A stretch of 64,000 bases of DNA from Bog-473 sp036502025 (GTDB lineage: Bacteria > Actinomycetota > Acidimicrobiia > Acidimicrobiales > RAAP-2): the NCBI GenBank assembly GCA_036502025.1, contig DASXZJ010000126.1, positions 20,781 through 84,780 of the forward strand. The letters run 5' to 3'. Numbering within the stretch: the first letter of the stretch is position 1; every line of letters starts with the position of its first letter. The notes under the pieces are model-generated. The model was not told the DNA's origin and searched no databases. It saw only the letters and a list, made by a program, of their open reading frames with translations. This document shows, piece by piece, positions 35,213 to 43,830 of this stretch. The position numbers and the translations under genes are program-made.

Positions 35213-35872
35213 TCAGGCCACCTCCTCGGGTGCCTCGAGCAGGGCCACGAAGACCAGCGCGGCATTCCTCTCCAGATCGGCGTCGTTGAGTGCATCTCCA
35301 TAGAGATGCCGGTAGGACCACGTTCGTTCGAGCATGCTGGTAAAGAGGAGACCGATCTGCGTCCGGTCGGCGAAAGGGCGGCCACGCAGGGCCTCGAGGA
35401 CTCGACCGGCCCGGCGGCACGACGCCAGGTGGCGTTTCATGCCGGCCTCGCGCAGCTCCTCGTCCTCGTGGGCCGCCTGCGACCAGGCGACGATGAACGT
35501 CCCGTATTCGTCCATGAAGGTGAAGTACTCGTGGACCCAGGCCGCCAGCGAGTCCGTTCTCTCGGCGGGGTCCATGCTCCGGGCCGGCAGGGTGTCGACG
35601 ATGCGATCGAAGGCGGCGCTGGCGTCGGCGCCCAGCATGAGGAGGGCGTCGCGCTTGGACGGGAAGTACGTGTAGAAGGACGCCCGCGACACGCCGGCCG
35701 CCTGCACGATGTCATCGATCCGTGCCCCCCCGTAACCCCGGGCCATGATGAGCTCACCCGTGGCCTGCAGAATGAGGTCAATGGTCCGGCGGGCCCGGGT
35801 CCCGAGCTCGGGAGCGGGCTGACGGAGGATCGGCCTAATCTCGAAACTCTCGTCCTTGCTCACCGACGCCAT
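35213..35872 (-). CDS. TetR family regulator, candidate regulator of family A sites
   Basis: A 219-aa TetR protein with helix-turn-helix 'ARIDDIVQAAGVSRASFYTYF' and 'PSKRDALLMLG' following, and a helical effector domain with 'WSQAAHEDEELREAGMKRHL'. It is divergent from the acyl-CoA ligase operon (36 kb), and the shared intergenic region contains a family A site, so it is the best-placed candidate for the family A repressor. The TetR gene at 12192 is also next to a family A site. The likely effector is an acyl-CoA or pathway acid. Confidence 0.8.
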   Translation of the reverse strand: MASVSKDESFEIRPILRQPAPELGTRARRTIDLILQATGELIMARGYGGARIDDIVQAAGVSRASFYTYFPSKRDALLMLGADASAAFDRIVDTLPARSMDPAERTDSLAAWVHEYFTFMDEYGTFIVAWSQAAHEDEELREAGMKRHLASCRRAGRVLEALRGRPFADRTQIGLLFTSMLERTWSYRHLYGDALNDADLERNAALVFVALLEAPEEVA

Positions 35873-35956
35873 CAGCGGAACCGCCGGAACGGGGCGCGCC
35901 GCTCGGTGCCGTGTACGGGCAGCGGAGGAACGAATGCCACAACGCGGCCCATGGAG

Positions 35957-35972
35957 TTGACACTATAGTCAA
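35957..35972. promoter_or_regulatory. Family A operator, site 6
   Basis: TTGACA-CTAT-AGTCAA, one mismatch, between the TetR gene (minus, start 35872) and the ligase operon (plus). It is followed on the plus strand by GTGACAT. Confidence 0.6.
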
Positions 35973-36007
35973 GTGACATCCAGCCTCTTGGCATGCGGGT
36001 TCCGTCC

Positions 36008-36166
36008 ATGCCGTCGCTTGGTGAGAGGGAGGGCATCTTGACCGTCGCCAAAGGGTTGTTCCGATTCTCGGAGGCCCCGATGCAGGAGTACGACGATGTG
36101 TCCGGGTTCGAACCCGAGATCGCCTGGCCTTCGGTGCCCCTCGGCACGGCGCCAGGCGGCCGCTGA
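36008..36166 (+). CDS. Small ORF (52 aa) at the head of the ligase operon
   Basis: An open frame of 52 codons with G/C in nearly all third positions, as in neighbouring genes. The C-terminal part reads 'EYDDVSGFEPEIAWPSVPLG', acidic and aromatic, with no domain I recognise. Starts possible are the ATG at 36008 (no SD), a TTG at 36038 with GGGAGGG, or the ATG at 36080 after GGAGG. It ends 18 bases before the ligase start and is downstream of a family A operator. It may be a genuine small protein or a leader. Confidence 0.45.
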   Translation: MPSLGEREGILTVAKGLFRFSEAPMQEYDDVSGFEPEIAWPSVPLGTAPGGR

Positions 36167-36184
36167 TCCGTTCCGGACCAATTG

Positions 36185-37681
36185 GTGACCGTGAACCTCG
36201 CCTCCCTCCTCACCAACGCAGCCACTTCGTTCCCGAACCGTCCTGCGGTGACCTGGGGTGCCGATACCCTCACCTACCGGCAGCTCGACCACCGGGTCGT
36301 TGTCCTCGACCGTTGGCTCCGCTCCCGAGGCGCCGGGCCTGACACGCGGGTGGCGGTGTACATGGACAACCGCCCGGAGTTCCTGATCTCCATGTTCGCC
36401 ACCTGGCGGTCCGGAGCGGCGCTCGTACCCTGCAACGCCCGCCTCACCGCGGAGGAGCTCTCGTTCCTGGTCGCTGATTCGGGGGCCTCGGTCATCATCA
36501 CCGACGAGCGGCACTCCTCCATCGCCCGTGCCGCCTCGGGTGGCGCCACCGTGTGCGTGGCCGGCCCCGAGCTCGAGGCCATCCTGGACGCCGAGACCGG
36601 GGCTGACCCCCCTGTAGTCCAGGCCGGCGACTTGGCCTGGCTCTTCTACACGTCCGGCACCACCGGGCAACCCAAAGGGGCGATGCTGTCGCACGCCATC
36701 CTCATGTTCGTGACCGTGTCGTGGCTGGCCGACCTCACACCAATGAACGAGGCCGACGTGACCTTGCACGCGGCGCCGCTCAGCCACGGCGCCGGTTTTC
36801 ACGCGCTGGCCGCCACGGCCCGAGCGGCCCACCAGGTGATCCCCGAGTCGACCAGCTTCGAACCCGAACCCATTCTCGATCTCATTCGGCGCCACGGTGT
36901 CACCAACACCTGGATGGTGCCGACCCAGATCGTCATGCTGACCGAGGCCGTATCAGGGGAGCCCGACATCCCGACCCTCCGGTTCATCGTCTACGGCGGC
37001 GCGCCCATGACACCGGCCGCAACCGAGCGGGCCGTGCGCACGTTCGGCCCCGTCTTCGTGCAGCTCTACGGCCAGGGGGAGACACCGATGACGGCGACGG
37101 TGCTCCGGCGCGAGGACCACCGAGCCGAACTCTACGGATCGGCCGGACGCGCTCGCCCCGGGGTCGAGGTGGCGATCCAGAATGAGGACGGCGAGCCCCT
37201 ACCTCCCGAGACGGTCGGGGAGGTGGTCGTCCGCGGGGCGCCCGTGATGGGGGGCTACTGGCGCCGGCCGGAGGCAACCGCCGAGGCGCTGCGCGGTGGC
37301 TGGCTGCACACCGGCGATCTCGGCCGCCTCAGCGAAGACGGCGTCCTCTATCTCCTGGACCGGACCAAGGACATGATCATCTCCGGGGGGTCCAACGTGT
37401 ACGCCGTCGAGGTGGAGCAGGTGCTGAGCGCGCACTCCGACGTCGCTGACGTGGCGGTGGTCGGCGTCCCCGACGACCTGTGGGGCGAGACGGTGGTCGC
37501 GGTGGTCGTCCCGGTCGGCGGCCGGGACTTCGACGTCGCCTCGCTCGAGCAGCACTGCCGAGCGTCGCTGGCCGGCTACAAGGTCCCGCGGCAATGGGTG
37601 GCGGTCGAGACCCTGCCCCGCAACGCCTACGGCAAGGTCGTCAAGCGCGAACTACGGGCCACGCTGGAAGCCAACGTATGA
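36185..37681 (+). CDS. AMP-forming acyl-CoA synthetase (fatty acid-CoA ligase type)
   Basis: A 498-aa ANL-superfamily ligase. The P-loop 'YTSGTTGQPKGAMLSH' is at about 155-170, the 'YGQGETP' motif at about 297, 'LHTGDLGRLSEDGVLYLLDR' at about 375, the hinge 'MIISGGSNVYAVEVE' near 400, and the catalytic Lys in 'NAYGKVVKRE' (about 482). It activates a carboxylic acid to its CoA thioester through an acyl-adenylate. A GTG at 36185 is used; TTG at 36182 or GTG at 36191 are alternatives. It is the first enzyme of the 36-47.5 kb operon and overlaps the next gene. Confidence 0.9.
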   Translation: MTVNLASLLTNAATSFPNRPAVTWGADTLTYRQLDHRVVVLDRWLRSRGAGPDTRVAVYMDNRPEFLISMFATWRSGAALVPCNARLTAEELSFLVADSGASVIITDERHSSIARAASGGATVCVAGPELEAILDAETGADPPVVQAGDLAWLFYTSGTTGQPKGAMLSHAILMFVTVSWLADLTPMNEADVTLHAAPLSHGAGFHALAATARAAHQVIPESTSFEPEPILDLIRRHGVTNTWMVPTQIVMLTEAVSGEPDIPTLRFIVYGGAPMTPAATERAVRTFGPVFVQLYGQGETPMTATVLRREDHRAELYGSAGRARPGVEVAIQNEDGEPLPPETVGEVVVRGAPVMGGYWRRPEATAEALRGGWLHTGDLGRLSEDGVLYLLDRTKDMIISGGSNVYAVEVEQVLSAHSDVADVAVVGVPDDLWGETVVAVVVPVGGRDFDVASLEQHCRASLAGYKVPRQWVAVETLPRNAYGKVVKRELRATLEANV

Positions 37682-39762
37682 CCGACCCCACGGCACTCTC
37701 GCGTCTGCTCGCGCCGGCCAGCCTGGCCGTCGTCGGGGCCAACGAGAAGCTGGGCATGTCCAACAACGCCATCCTGCCGATGCTCGAGGCCGGCCGCACG
37801 GTGCACCTCGTCAACCCCACCCGCGACGAGCTCTACGGGCAGCCCGCCCTGCCATCGCTCGCCGCCGTGGGAGAACCGATCGATGCCGTGCTGTCCCTGG
37901 TGAACGCCGAACGCTCGGTGGCCGTGGCCGAGGAGGCGGCGGCCCTCGGATGCGGTGGCGTCGTGATCGCCGCCGCCGGGTTCTCCGAGATGGGCGGCGA
38001 ATCGCTGCAGCACCGGCTCTGGGAGATAGCGAAGGAGTCCGGGCTGGCCGTGATCGGCCCCAACTGCAGCGGTTTCAAGAACGTGACGTTGGGAGTCAAC
38101 TTCTTCACGGGGGGCCGCATCGACCCCCCGCCCGGCGGGGTGTCGATCATCTCGCAGAGCGGATTCCTCACCCGCTCGGCCCTGGCCGCCGCGGTCCAGC
38201 GCCGCCTCGGTGTCGCCATCGCCGTGTCGTCGGGCAACGAGGCGGTGTGCGACCTGGCCAACCTGGTCGACGCGCTGGTGGACGACCCGAACACAAGGGT
38301 CGTCTGCCTCGTCGTCGAGACGATCCGCCGGCCATCGGCATTCTTCGCCGCAGTGGCGCGGGCCCACCGCTCCGGGATGGCGGTGCTGGCCCTCAAGCTG
38401 GGGCGCAGCGACCGGTCCCGAGCGATCATGCAGTCGCATACGGGCGCCATCGCCGGTGAGAGTTGGGTGTACGAGCTCGCCTTTGCCGAGCACGGGATCG
38501 TGTCGGCCCGGGATATCGACGACCTCTTCGACCGGGCGCAGCTGCTGGCGCAATTGCCGCTCGAGCGACAAGCCCCGATGCGCCGTATCGGCATCATCAC
38601 GACGTCGGGCGGCGTGGCGGCCCTGGCCACCGATGTGGCGGAGACCGAGGGCGTCGAGCTCCCCGCTCTCGATGAGTTGGCACCCTGGGTACGCGAGCGG
38701 GTCCCCGGCGACACGGTCAACCCCCTCGACCTCACCGGCTTCGTCATGAGCCAGCCCGACGTGATGCGCGAGCTCTTCGACACCTACGCCGACGCCGTCG
38801 ATGCGCTGGTCCTGGCGTGGTGGCTCGGAGATGGCGACGAGGCGTGGAGCAGGACGATGCTCGAGCCTTTCGCGGCCGCCGCGGCGGAGCACCCCACCCC
38901 GTTCATCGTGAGCCCGGTCGAGGCGACCTCCTTGGGTCCGTGGGTCGATGCCTGGAGGGCGCGTGGCCTGGTCTTCACGCGGGGCCTCCACTCGATGTAC
39001 CGGGCCGCGGCGGCCATCGAGGTTAGGGCATCGCGCCCGCCGGCCCACCCCCGGGACGACGTAGTTCCGACGGGCCGCGCCCCGGCCCTGATCGAGACGG
39101 CCGCCGGACCGATCGTCGGCTTCGGCGATGCCATGGGGCTGCTCTCCGAGGCCGGATTGACGGTCGCGCCCTACTGCGTACTCGGCGAGCGGGACGATCC
39201 GACCGAGGCCTCCGGGTTGGGCCGGCGCCTCGTCGTCAAACTGGCGGACGTGCCCCACCGCACCGAGAGCGGAGCTGTCCTGCTCAATGTGCCGGTCTCT
39301 GGCCTCGGCGAGGCCGTCGCGCAGCTGCGCCAACTGGCCCGGGCCGAGGGCCTGCCGGTCGCGGTGGCCGTCCAAGCGATGGTCCCGGGCCTAGGTGAGG
39401 CCTTCGCCGGGCTCCAGGTCCGCAGTGACCTCGGGCCGCTCGTCCTGCTCGGGATGGGGGGCGTGCTCGTCGAGGTGTCGGGGCGGGTCTCCGGTCGCTT
39501 CCTACCCCTCGCTGACGATGCGGCGCAGTCCCTGGTCGAGGAGATCGCCGGTGTCCCGGTCTTCGCCCGATTGCGGGGGCACTCTCCCTGGCCCACCGCC
39601 CCGCTGGTGGACGCGGTGCTGGCCCTCGACCGCCTCTGGCGCGACAACGGCGCCTGGCTCGGCTCGCTCGACGTCAACCCACTGGTGGTCAGCGAGACCG
39701 GCGTGACGGCGGTGGACGCACTGTTCGTCGCCGCCGCCCAGGGACCCGGACCGACGACATGA
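37678..39762 (+). CDS. NDP-forming acyl-CoA synthetase (acetate-CoA ligase type)
   Basis: A 694-aa fusion of the two halves of ADP-forming acyl-CoA synthetase. The order is a CoA-binding Rossmann domain (about 1-130, 'LAPASLAVVGANEKLGMSNN'), succinyl-CoA-ligase-like domains (about 150-460) with the phosphorylated His in 'MQSHTGAIAG' (about 253), and an ATP-grasp domain (about 480-690, 'RLVVKLADVPHRTESGAVLL'). It interconverts acyl-CoA plus ADP and phosphate with acid plus ATP, so it can activate an acid or recover ATP. ATGA overlaps link it to both neighbours. Why two chemically different ligases are adjacent is unclear. Confidence 0.85.
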   Translation: MTDPTALSRLLAPASLAVVGANEKLGMSNNAILPMLEAGRTVHLVNPTRDELYGQPALPSLAAVGEPIDAVLSLVNAERSVAVAEEAAALGCGGVVIAAAGFSEMGGESLQHRLWEIAKESGLAVIGPNCSGFKNVTLGVNFFTGGRIDPPPGGVSIISQSGFLTRSALAAAVQRRLGVAIAVSSGNEAVCDLANLVDALVDDPNTRVVCLVVETIRRPSAFFAAVARAHRSGMAVLALKLGRSDRSRAIMQSHTGAIAGESWVYELAFAEHGIVSARDIDDLFDRAQLLAQLPLERQAPMRRIGIITTSGGVAALATDVAETEGVELPALDELAPWVRERVPGDTVNPLDLTGFVMSQPDVMRELFDTYADAVDALVLAWWLGDGDEAWSRTMLEPFAAAAAEHPTPFIVSPVEATSLGPWVDAWRARGLVFTRGLHSMYRAAAAIEVRASRPPAHPRDDVVPTGRAPALIETAAGPIVGFGDAMGLLSEAGLTVAPYCVLGERDDPTEASGLGRRLVVKLADVPHRTESGAVLLNVPVSGLGEAVAQLRQLARAEGLPVAVAVQAMVPGLGEAFAGLQVRSDLGPLVLLGMGGVLVEVSGRVSGRFLPLADDAAQSLVEEIAGVPVFARLRGHSPWPTAPLVDAVLALDRLWRDNGAWLGSLDVNPLVVSETGVTAVDALFVAAAQGPGPTT

Positions 39763-40793
39763 GACCGAAATCAAGTCCTCGGTACGATCCGCAGATGCCA
39801 CCAGAATCGTTCCGCGCCTACGTGTCCACCACGACTGGCGACGACCCGTCCCGCGGCGTGACCACGATGTCGGCCGACGAACTACCCCCCGACGGTGTCC
39901 TCATCGAGGTGCACTGGTCCAGTGTCAATTACAAGGACGCTTTGGCGTCGACCCCCGCCGGAAGGGTGGCCCGGATCTCACCTCTGGTCGTGGGTATCGA
40001 CCTGGCCGGGCGGGTCGTCGACGGCGGCGCCGACGGCCTGCCGGCTGGGACCGAGGTCCTGGCCCACGGGTACGACCTCGGCGTGTCCCGCCATGGGGGC
40101 TTCGCTGAGTTCGCCCGCGTGCCCGCCGAGTGGATCGTCCCCCTCCCCGAGGGGCTCAGCCTCCGCGACGCCATGGTCATCGGCACGGCCGGGTACACAG
40201 CCGCGCTTTCTGTGGTGGCCCTCGAAGAGCGCGGCCTGAGGCCCGGAGACGGGCCGGTGCTCGTCACCGGTGCAACGGGAGGGGTGGGGAGCACGGCGGT
40301 CGGCATCCTGGCGGGCCGGGGGTACGAGGTCGTGGCCAGCACGGGAAAGTCCGACAAGGAGGACTACCTGCGGACGCTGGGGGCGAAGGACATCGTCGAC
40401 CGCTCGCTCCTGAGTGAGGGTCGCAGCAAGCCTCTGGAATCGACCTCATGGGCAGCCGCCGTCGACTGCGTCGGTGGCTCCACGCTGGCCAACGTGCTGC
40501 CCCGGATCCAGTACGGCGGCGCCGTGGCGGCGAGCGGCCTGACGGGCGGGATCGACCTGCCCTCTACCGTTATGCCGTTCGTCCTGCGTGCCGTCACCCT
40601 CATCGGGATCGACTCCGTCCAGACGCCCATCGAGTCCCGCCGGGCCATCTGGAGGCGCCTGGGGTCCGACCTGAAACCGGCCTCGCTGGACGAAGTGGGT
40701 GTCGATGTCGCTCTGGCGGACCTCGACGGCCTCCTCGACGGCATCCGGGAAGGCTCGCTTACCGGTCGAGCCGTCGTCGACGTCAGGAGATGA
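39759..40793 (+). CDS. MDR-family reductase, acryloyl-CoA reductase (AcuI)-like
   Basis: A medium-chain dehydrogenase/reductase without the structural zinc lobe. It shows 'VHWSSVNYKDALASTPAGRV', 'PLVVGIDLAGRVVDGG', 'GTAGYTAALSV', and the NADPH-binding 'VTGATGGVGSTAVGILAGRG', all typical of YhdH/AcuI, which reduces acryloyl-CoA or related enoyl-CoA to the saturated form. The ATG at 39759 overlaps the upstream stop (344 aa); an ATG at 39795 (332 aa) is closer to the usual family length. A three-carbon unsaturated intermediate in the pathway is an inference. Confidence 0.8.
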   Translation: MRPKSSPRYDPQMPPESFRAYVSTTTGDDPSRGVTTMSADELPPDGVLIEVHWSSVNYKDALASTPAGRVARISPLVVGIDLAGRVVDGGADGLPAGTEVLAHGYDLGVSRHGGFAEFARVPAEWIVPLPEGLSLRDAMVIGTAGYTAALSVVALEERGLRPGDGPVLVTGATGGVGSTAVGILAGRGYEVVASTGKSDKEDYLRTLGAKDIVDRSLLSEGRSKPLESTSWAAAVDCVGGSTLANVLPRIQYGGAVAASGLTGGIDLPSTVMPFVLRAVTLIGIDSVQTPIESRRAIWRRLGSDLKPASLDEVGVDVALADLDGLLDGIREGSLTGRAVVDVRR

Positions 40794-40797
40794 GACC

Positions 40798-41388
40798 GTG
40801 AACCTTGGATCCCCCACCATGTTGAGCCACGTCGCCTATATCACCCATGACACGGCGGCGACCGTGCACTTCTACAGCGAGCTGCTGGGCATGGAGCTCG
40901 TCAACGCCGTCCTCGACGATTCGATCCCGTCGACCGGTGACCCGGTCCCGTACTTCCACTCGTTCTTCAAGATGGCCGACGGCTCGACGGTCGCCTTCTT
41001 CGAGGCACCCGAGCTACCTCCACAGTCTCCGGCACCTCACCCGGCCTACGACGTGTTCCAACACTTGGCGCTGCAAGTCGACTCCAAGCAATCCGTCGAT
41101 GCGTGGCAGGCCTGGCTCGTGGAGAACGGTGTCGACGTGCTCGGCCCGGTCGATCACAAGATCATCTACAGCATCTACTTCCACGACCCCAATGGCCTCC
41201 GGCTCGAGATCACCACCCCGCTCGACCCGCACTGGAACGACATGGCCGACAAGGCGCGAGCGTCCCTCGAGGAATGGGAACAGGTCAAGGCCGAGGCGCG
41301 CCGGAGCGGACGCGACATGGTCACGGTGCTCAAGGAGCTCACGCACGAGCGCAGTCATCGCCGCGCTTCGAGCACAATGATCGACTAG
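40798..41388 (+). CDS. VOC-superfamily (glyoxalase/dioxygenase fold) protein
   Basis: A 196-aa protein from the GTG at 40798, seven bases after AGGAG. One VOC module pair spans about residues 8-145: 'LSHVAYITHDTAATVHFYSE' with the first His ligand, 'FQHLALQVDS' with the second His, and 'YFHDPNGLRLEITTP' with the Glu, so the 2-His-1-Glu metal site looks complete. A charged helical tail of about 45 residues follows. It could be an extradiol-type dioxygenase, an isomerase or an epimerase. It lies 15 bases upstream of an amidohydrolase gene. Confidence 0.8.
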   Translation: MNLGSPTMLSHVAYITHDTAATVHFYSELLGMELVNAVLDDSIPSTGDPVPYFHSFFKMADGSTVAFFEAPELPPQSPAPHPAYDVFQHLALQVDSKQSVDAWQAWLVENGVDVLGPVDHKIIYSIYFHDPNGLRLEITTPLDPHWNDMADKARASLEEWEQVKAEARRSGRDMVTVLKELTHERSHRRASSTMID

Positions 41389-41403
41389 GAACGGGGCAAC
41401 GGT

Positions 41404-42606
41404 ATGGACGAAGCGACGATCCCGAAGATCATCAGCGTGGATGACCACGTTGTCGAGCCGGCACACGTGTGGCAGACCTGGCTCCCCGCCAAGTACCGCG
41501 AGCGGGGCCCCCGGATCGAGCGGCGAGGGGTGCGGGCCATTGAGTTTGCCGGCGCGGCCGCCTACAAGGAGCAGTTCGACGACGAGTCACCGCTCAAAGC
41601 GGACACCTGGCTGTACGAGGGCATCGTCTACACCCATAAGCGGATGGTGGCCGCCGTCGGCTATCCCCGGCAAGAGATGACGATGACGCCGATCACCTAC
41701 GACGACATGCGGCCCGGGTGCTACGACCCCAAGGCACGGCTCGAGGACATGGACGTGAACTGGGTGGAGGCGTCGGCCTGCTACCCGACCTTCCCGCGCT
41801 TCTGCGGACAGACCTTCGCCGAGGGCGCGGACAAGGAGCTGGGCCTGGCCTGCGTCATCGCCTACAACGACTGGACGGTCGAGGAGTGGTGCGGCGACTC
41901 CGGCGGGCGGCTCATCCCCATCTGCCTGATCCCGCTCTGGGACGTGGAGGCCGCGGCGCGGGAGGTGCGGCGTAACGCCGACCGCGGGGTGCGGGCCGCA
42001 GCCTTCAGCGAGATCCCGGTCCACCTCGGCCTGCCCAGCATCCACTCGGGCTACTGGGACCCGTTCTTCGAGGCGTGTGCCGAGACACACACCGCCGTCT
42101 GCATGCACATCGGCTCCTCCTCGCGTATGCCGGCGACCTCGCCTGACGCTCCGCCTTCGGTGACGGCGACGCTCGGCTTCGGCAACGCCATGGCATCCGT
42201 CGTCGACTTCCTCTGGTCGGGCGTGCTCGTGCGGTTCCCGACGCTCAAACTGGCCTACGCGGAGAGCCAGATGGGGTGGATCCCCTACGTCCTCGAGCGG
42301 ATCGACGACGTCTGGCACGACAACCAGGGTTGGGCGCAGACCAAGCAGATCCCCGAGCCTCCGAGCACCTACTTCCATCGCAACATGTACGCCTGCTTCT
42401 TCAAGGACCAGACGGGCGTCGACATGCGCGATCGCATCGGAATCGACCGGATCACCTTCGAGACCGACTACCCGCACAGCGACTCCACCTGGCCCGACAC
42501 CCGGGACGTGGCGACCCGGTTGCTCCAGGGACTCGATGACGAGTCGATCACCCGGATCCTCCGGAGCAACGCGATCGATCTCTTCGAGCTTCAGGGGTTC
42601 TGCTAA
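41404..42606 (+). CDS. Amidohydrolase-2 family protein (paralogue of 10668)
   Basis: A 400-aa metal-dependent hydrolase/decarboxylase with 'SVDDHVVEPAHVWQTWLPA', 'CMHIGSSSRMPATSPDAPPS' and 'FETDYPHSDSTWPDTRD' (Asp about residue 355), the same motifs as the protein at 10668. The two genes head or sit within separate operons that both fall under family A sites, so they may act on successive or related intermediates. An ACMSD-like decarboxylation or ring hydrolysis is the likeliest chemistry after a VOC dioxygenase. Confidence 0.8.
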   Translation: MDEATIPKIISVDDHVVEPAHVWQTWLPAKYRERGPRIERRGVRAIEFAGAAAYKEQFDDESPLKADTWLYEGIVYTHKRMVAAVGYPRQEMTMTPITYDDMRPGCYDPKARLEDMDVNWVEASACYPTFPRFCGQTFAEGADKELGLACVIAYNDWTVEEWCGDSGGRLIPICLIPLWDVEAAAREVRRNADRGVRAAAFSEIPVHLGLPSIHSGYWDPFFEACAETHTAVCMHIGSSSRMPATSPDAPPSVTATLGFGNAMASVVDFLWSGVLVRFPTLKLAYAESQMGWIPYVLERIDDVWHDNQGWAQTKQIPEPPSTYFHRNMYACFFKDQTGVDMRDRIGIDRITFETDYPHSDSTWPDTRDVATRLLQGLDDESITRILRSNAIDLFELQGFC

Positions 42607-42668
42607 CGAATGCGGCTCACCAGGGGGATGTCGTCGTCGTCGAGCCGACAGAAATCCAAAGACCTCTG

Positions 42669-43817
42669 ATGGAACTGGCCTTCTCGCCACAGGATGCAGC
42701 CTTCCGCGACGAGGTACGGACGTGGCTGGCGGAGAACGCTCCGAGGGAACGTCGCCCGGCCGGGGGGCGGGCCATGCGCGAGTTCGACCTGAACTGGCAG
42801 CGCCAGCAGTTCGAGGGCGGCTGGGCCGGCGTCTCCTGGCCGGCCGAGCACGGCGGCCGCGGCCTGCCTCTCACCCAGCAACTGATCTGGTACGAGGAGT
42901 ACGCCAAGCTGGGCATGCAGGCGATCGACACCCGGTTCGTGGGGCTCTCACACGCCGGGCCGACGCTGATGGCCCGCGCCACGACAGAGCAGCAGGCGGC
43001 CCACCTCCCCCAGATTCTGCGGGGCGACGTGGTGTGGTGCCAGGGGTTCTCGGAGCCCGAAGCCGGGTCGGACCTAGCGTCGCTGCGCACACGGGCCGAG
43101 CTCGACGGCGACGAGTTGGTCGTAACCGGGCAGAAGATCTGGACCAGCTACGCGCATCTCGCCGACTGGCAGGAGCTGCTGGTGCGGACCGACCCCGATC
43201 TCCCCCGGCACAAGGGCATCTCCTGGGTGATCTGTGACATGCGGAGCCCGGGGGTCGAGATCCGCCCCATCCGCACGATGGACAACGGTGAGGACTTCTG
43301 TGAAGTCTTCTACGACGAAGTGCGAATCCCCGTCACCAGCGTGGTGGGTGGGATGAACAACGGGTGGAGCGTCGCCATGTCCACGCTCTCGTTCGAACGC
43401 GGCACCGCCTTCACCATCGACCAAGTGCAGCTCTCCTCCACCGTGGAGCGACTCATCGAGCTGGCCCAGCAGCGATCAAGGCTGGGGGACGCCGACATCG
43501 CCCACGCGCTGGCCCGGGCTCGGGCGGACGTCGCCGCGCTGCGCTCGCTCACCTACCTGAGCGTCTCGCGGAACCTCCATTCGGCCGAACCCGGTCCGGA
43601 GGGATCGATGCTCAAGCTCCAGTGGGCCGAGCTCAACCAACGGATACTGCGCCTCGCCGTGGAGATCCTCGGGCCCGCCTCCGTGTCCCTCGACGAAGAG
43701 GGCGGGGCTATCTGGAGCCAGCTCTTCCTTCTCTCCTACGCCAGCACCATCGCCGGGGGCACGTCGGAAATCCAGCGCAACATCATCGCCGAGCGGGTGC
43801 TCGGCCTCCCTCGATAG
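42669..43817 (+). CDS. Acyl-CoA dehydrogenase, alpha-type subunit (second pair)
   Basis: A 382-aa acyl-CoA dehydrogenase with 'CQGFSEPEAGSDLASLRTRA' (about 124-143), 'GQKIWTSYAHLADW', 'STLSFERGTAF' (candidate base Glu near 243) and the C-terminal 'TIAGGTSEIQRNIIAERVLG'. The last motif is the form seen in actinobacterial FadE proteins of steroid and branched-acid pathways. It is followed 13 bases later by a shorter partner subunit. The pair parallels the one at 24574-26762. Confidence 0.9.
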   Translation: MELAFSPQDAAFRDEVRTWLAENAPRERRPAGGRAMREFDLNWQRQQFEGGWAGVSWPAEHGGRGLPLTQQLIWYEEYAKLGMQAIDTRFVGLSHAGPTLMARATTEQQAAHLPQILRGDVVWCQGFSEPEAGSDLASLRTRAELDGDELVVTGQKIWTSYAHLADWQELLVRTDPDLPRHKGISWVICDMRSPGVEIRPIRTMDNGEDFCEVFYDEVRIPVTSVVGGMNNGWSVAMSTLSFERGTAFTIDQVQLSSTVERLIELAQQRSRLGDADIAHALARARADVAALRSLTYLSVSRNLHSAEPGPEGSMLKLQWAELNQRILRLAVEILGPASVSLDEEGGAIWSQLFLLSYASTIAGGTSEIQRNIIAERVLGLPR

Positions 43818-43830
43818 TCGACGAACGCGC

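Noticed and set aside
37627..39375. A 582-codon open frame on the minus strand
   Set aside because: It is antisense to the NDP-forming acyl-CoA synthetase, with Arg/Asp/Gly-rich composition and no domain.
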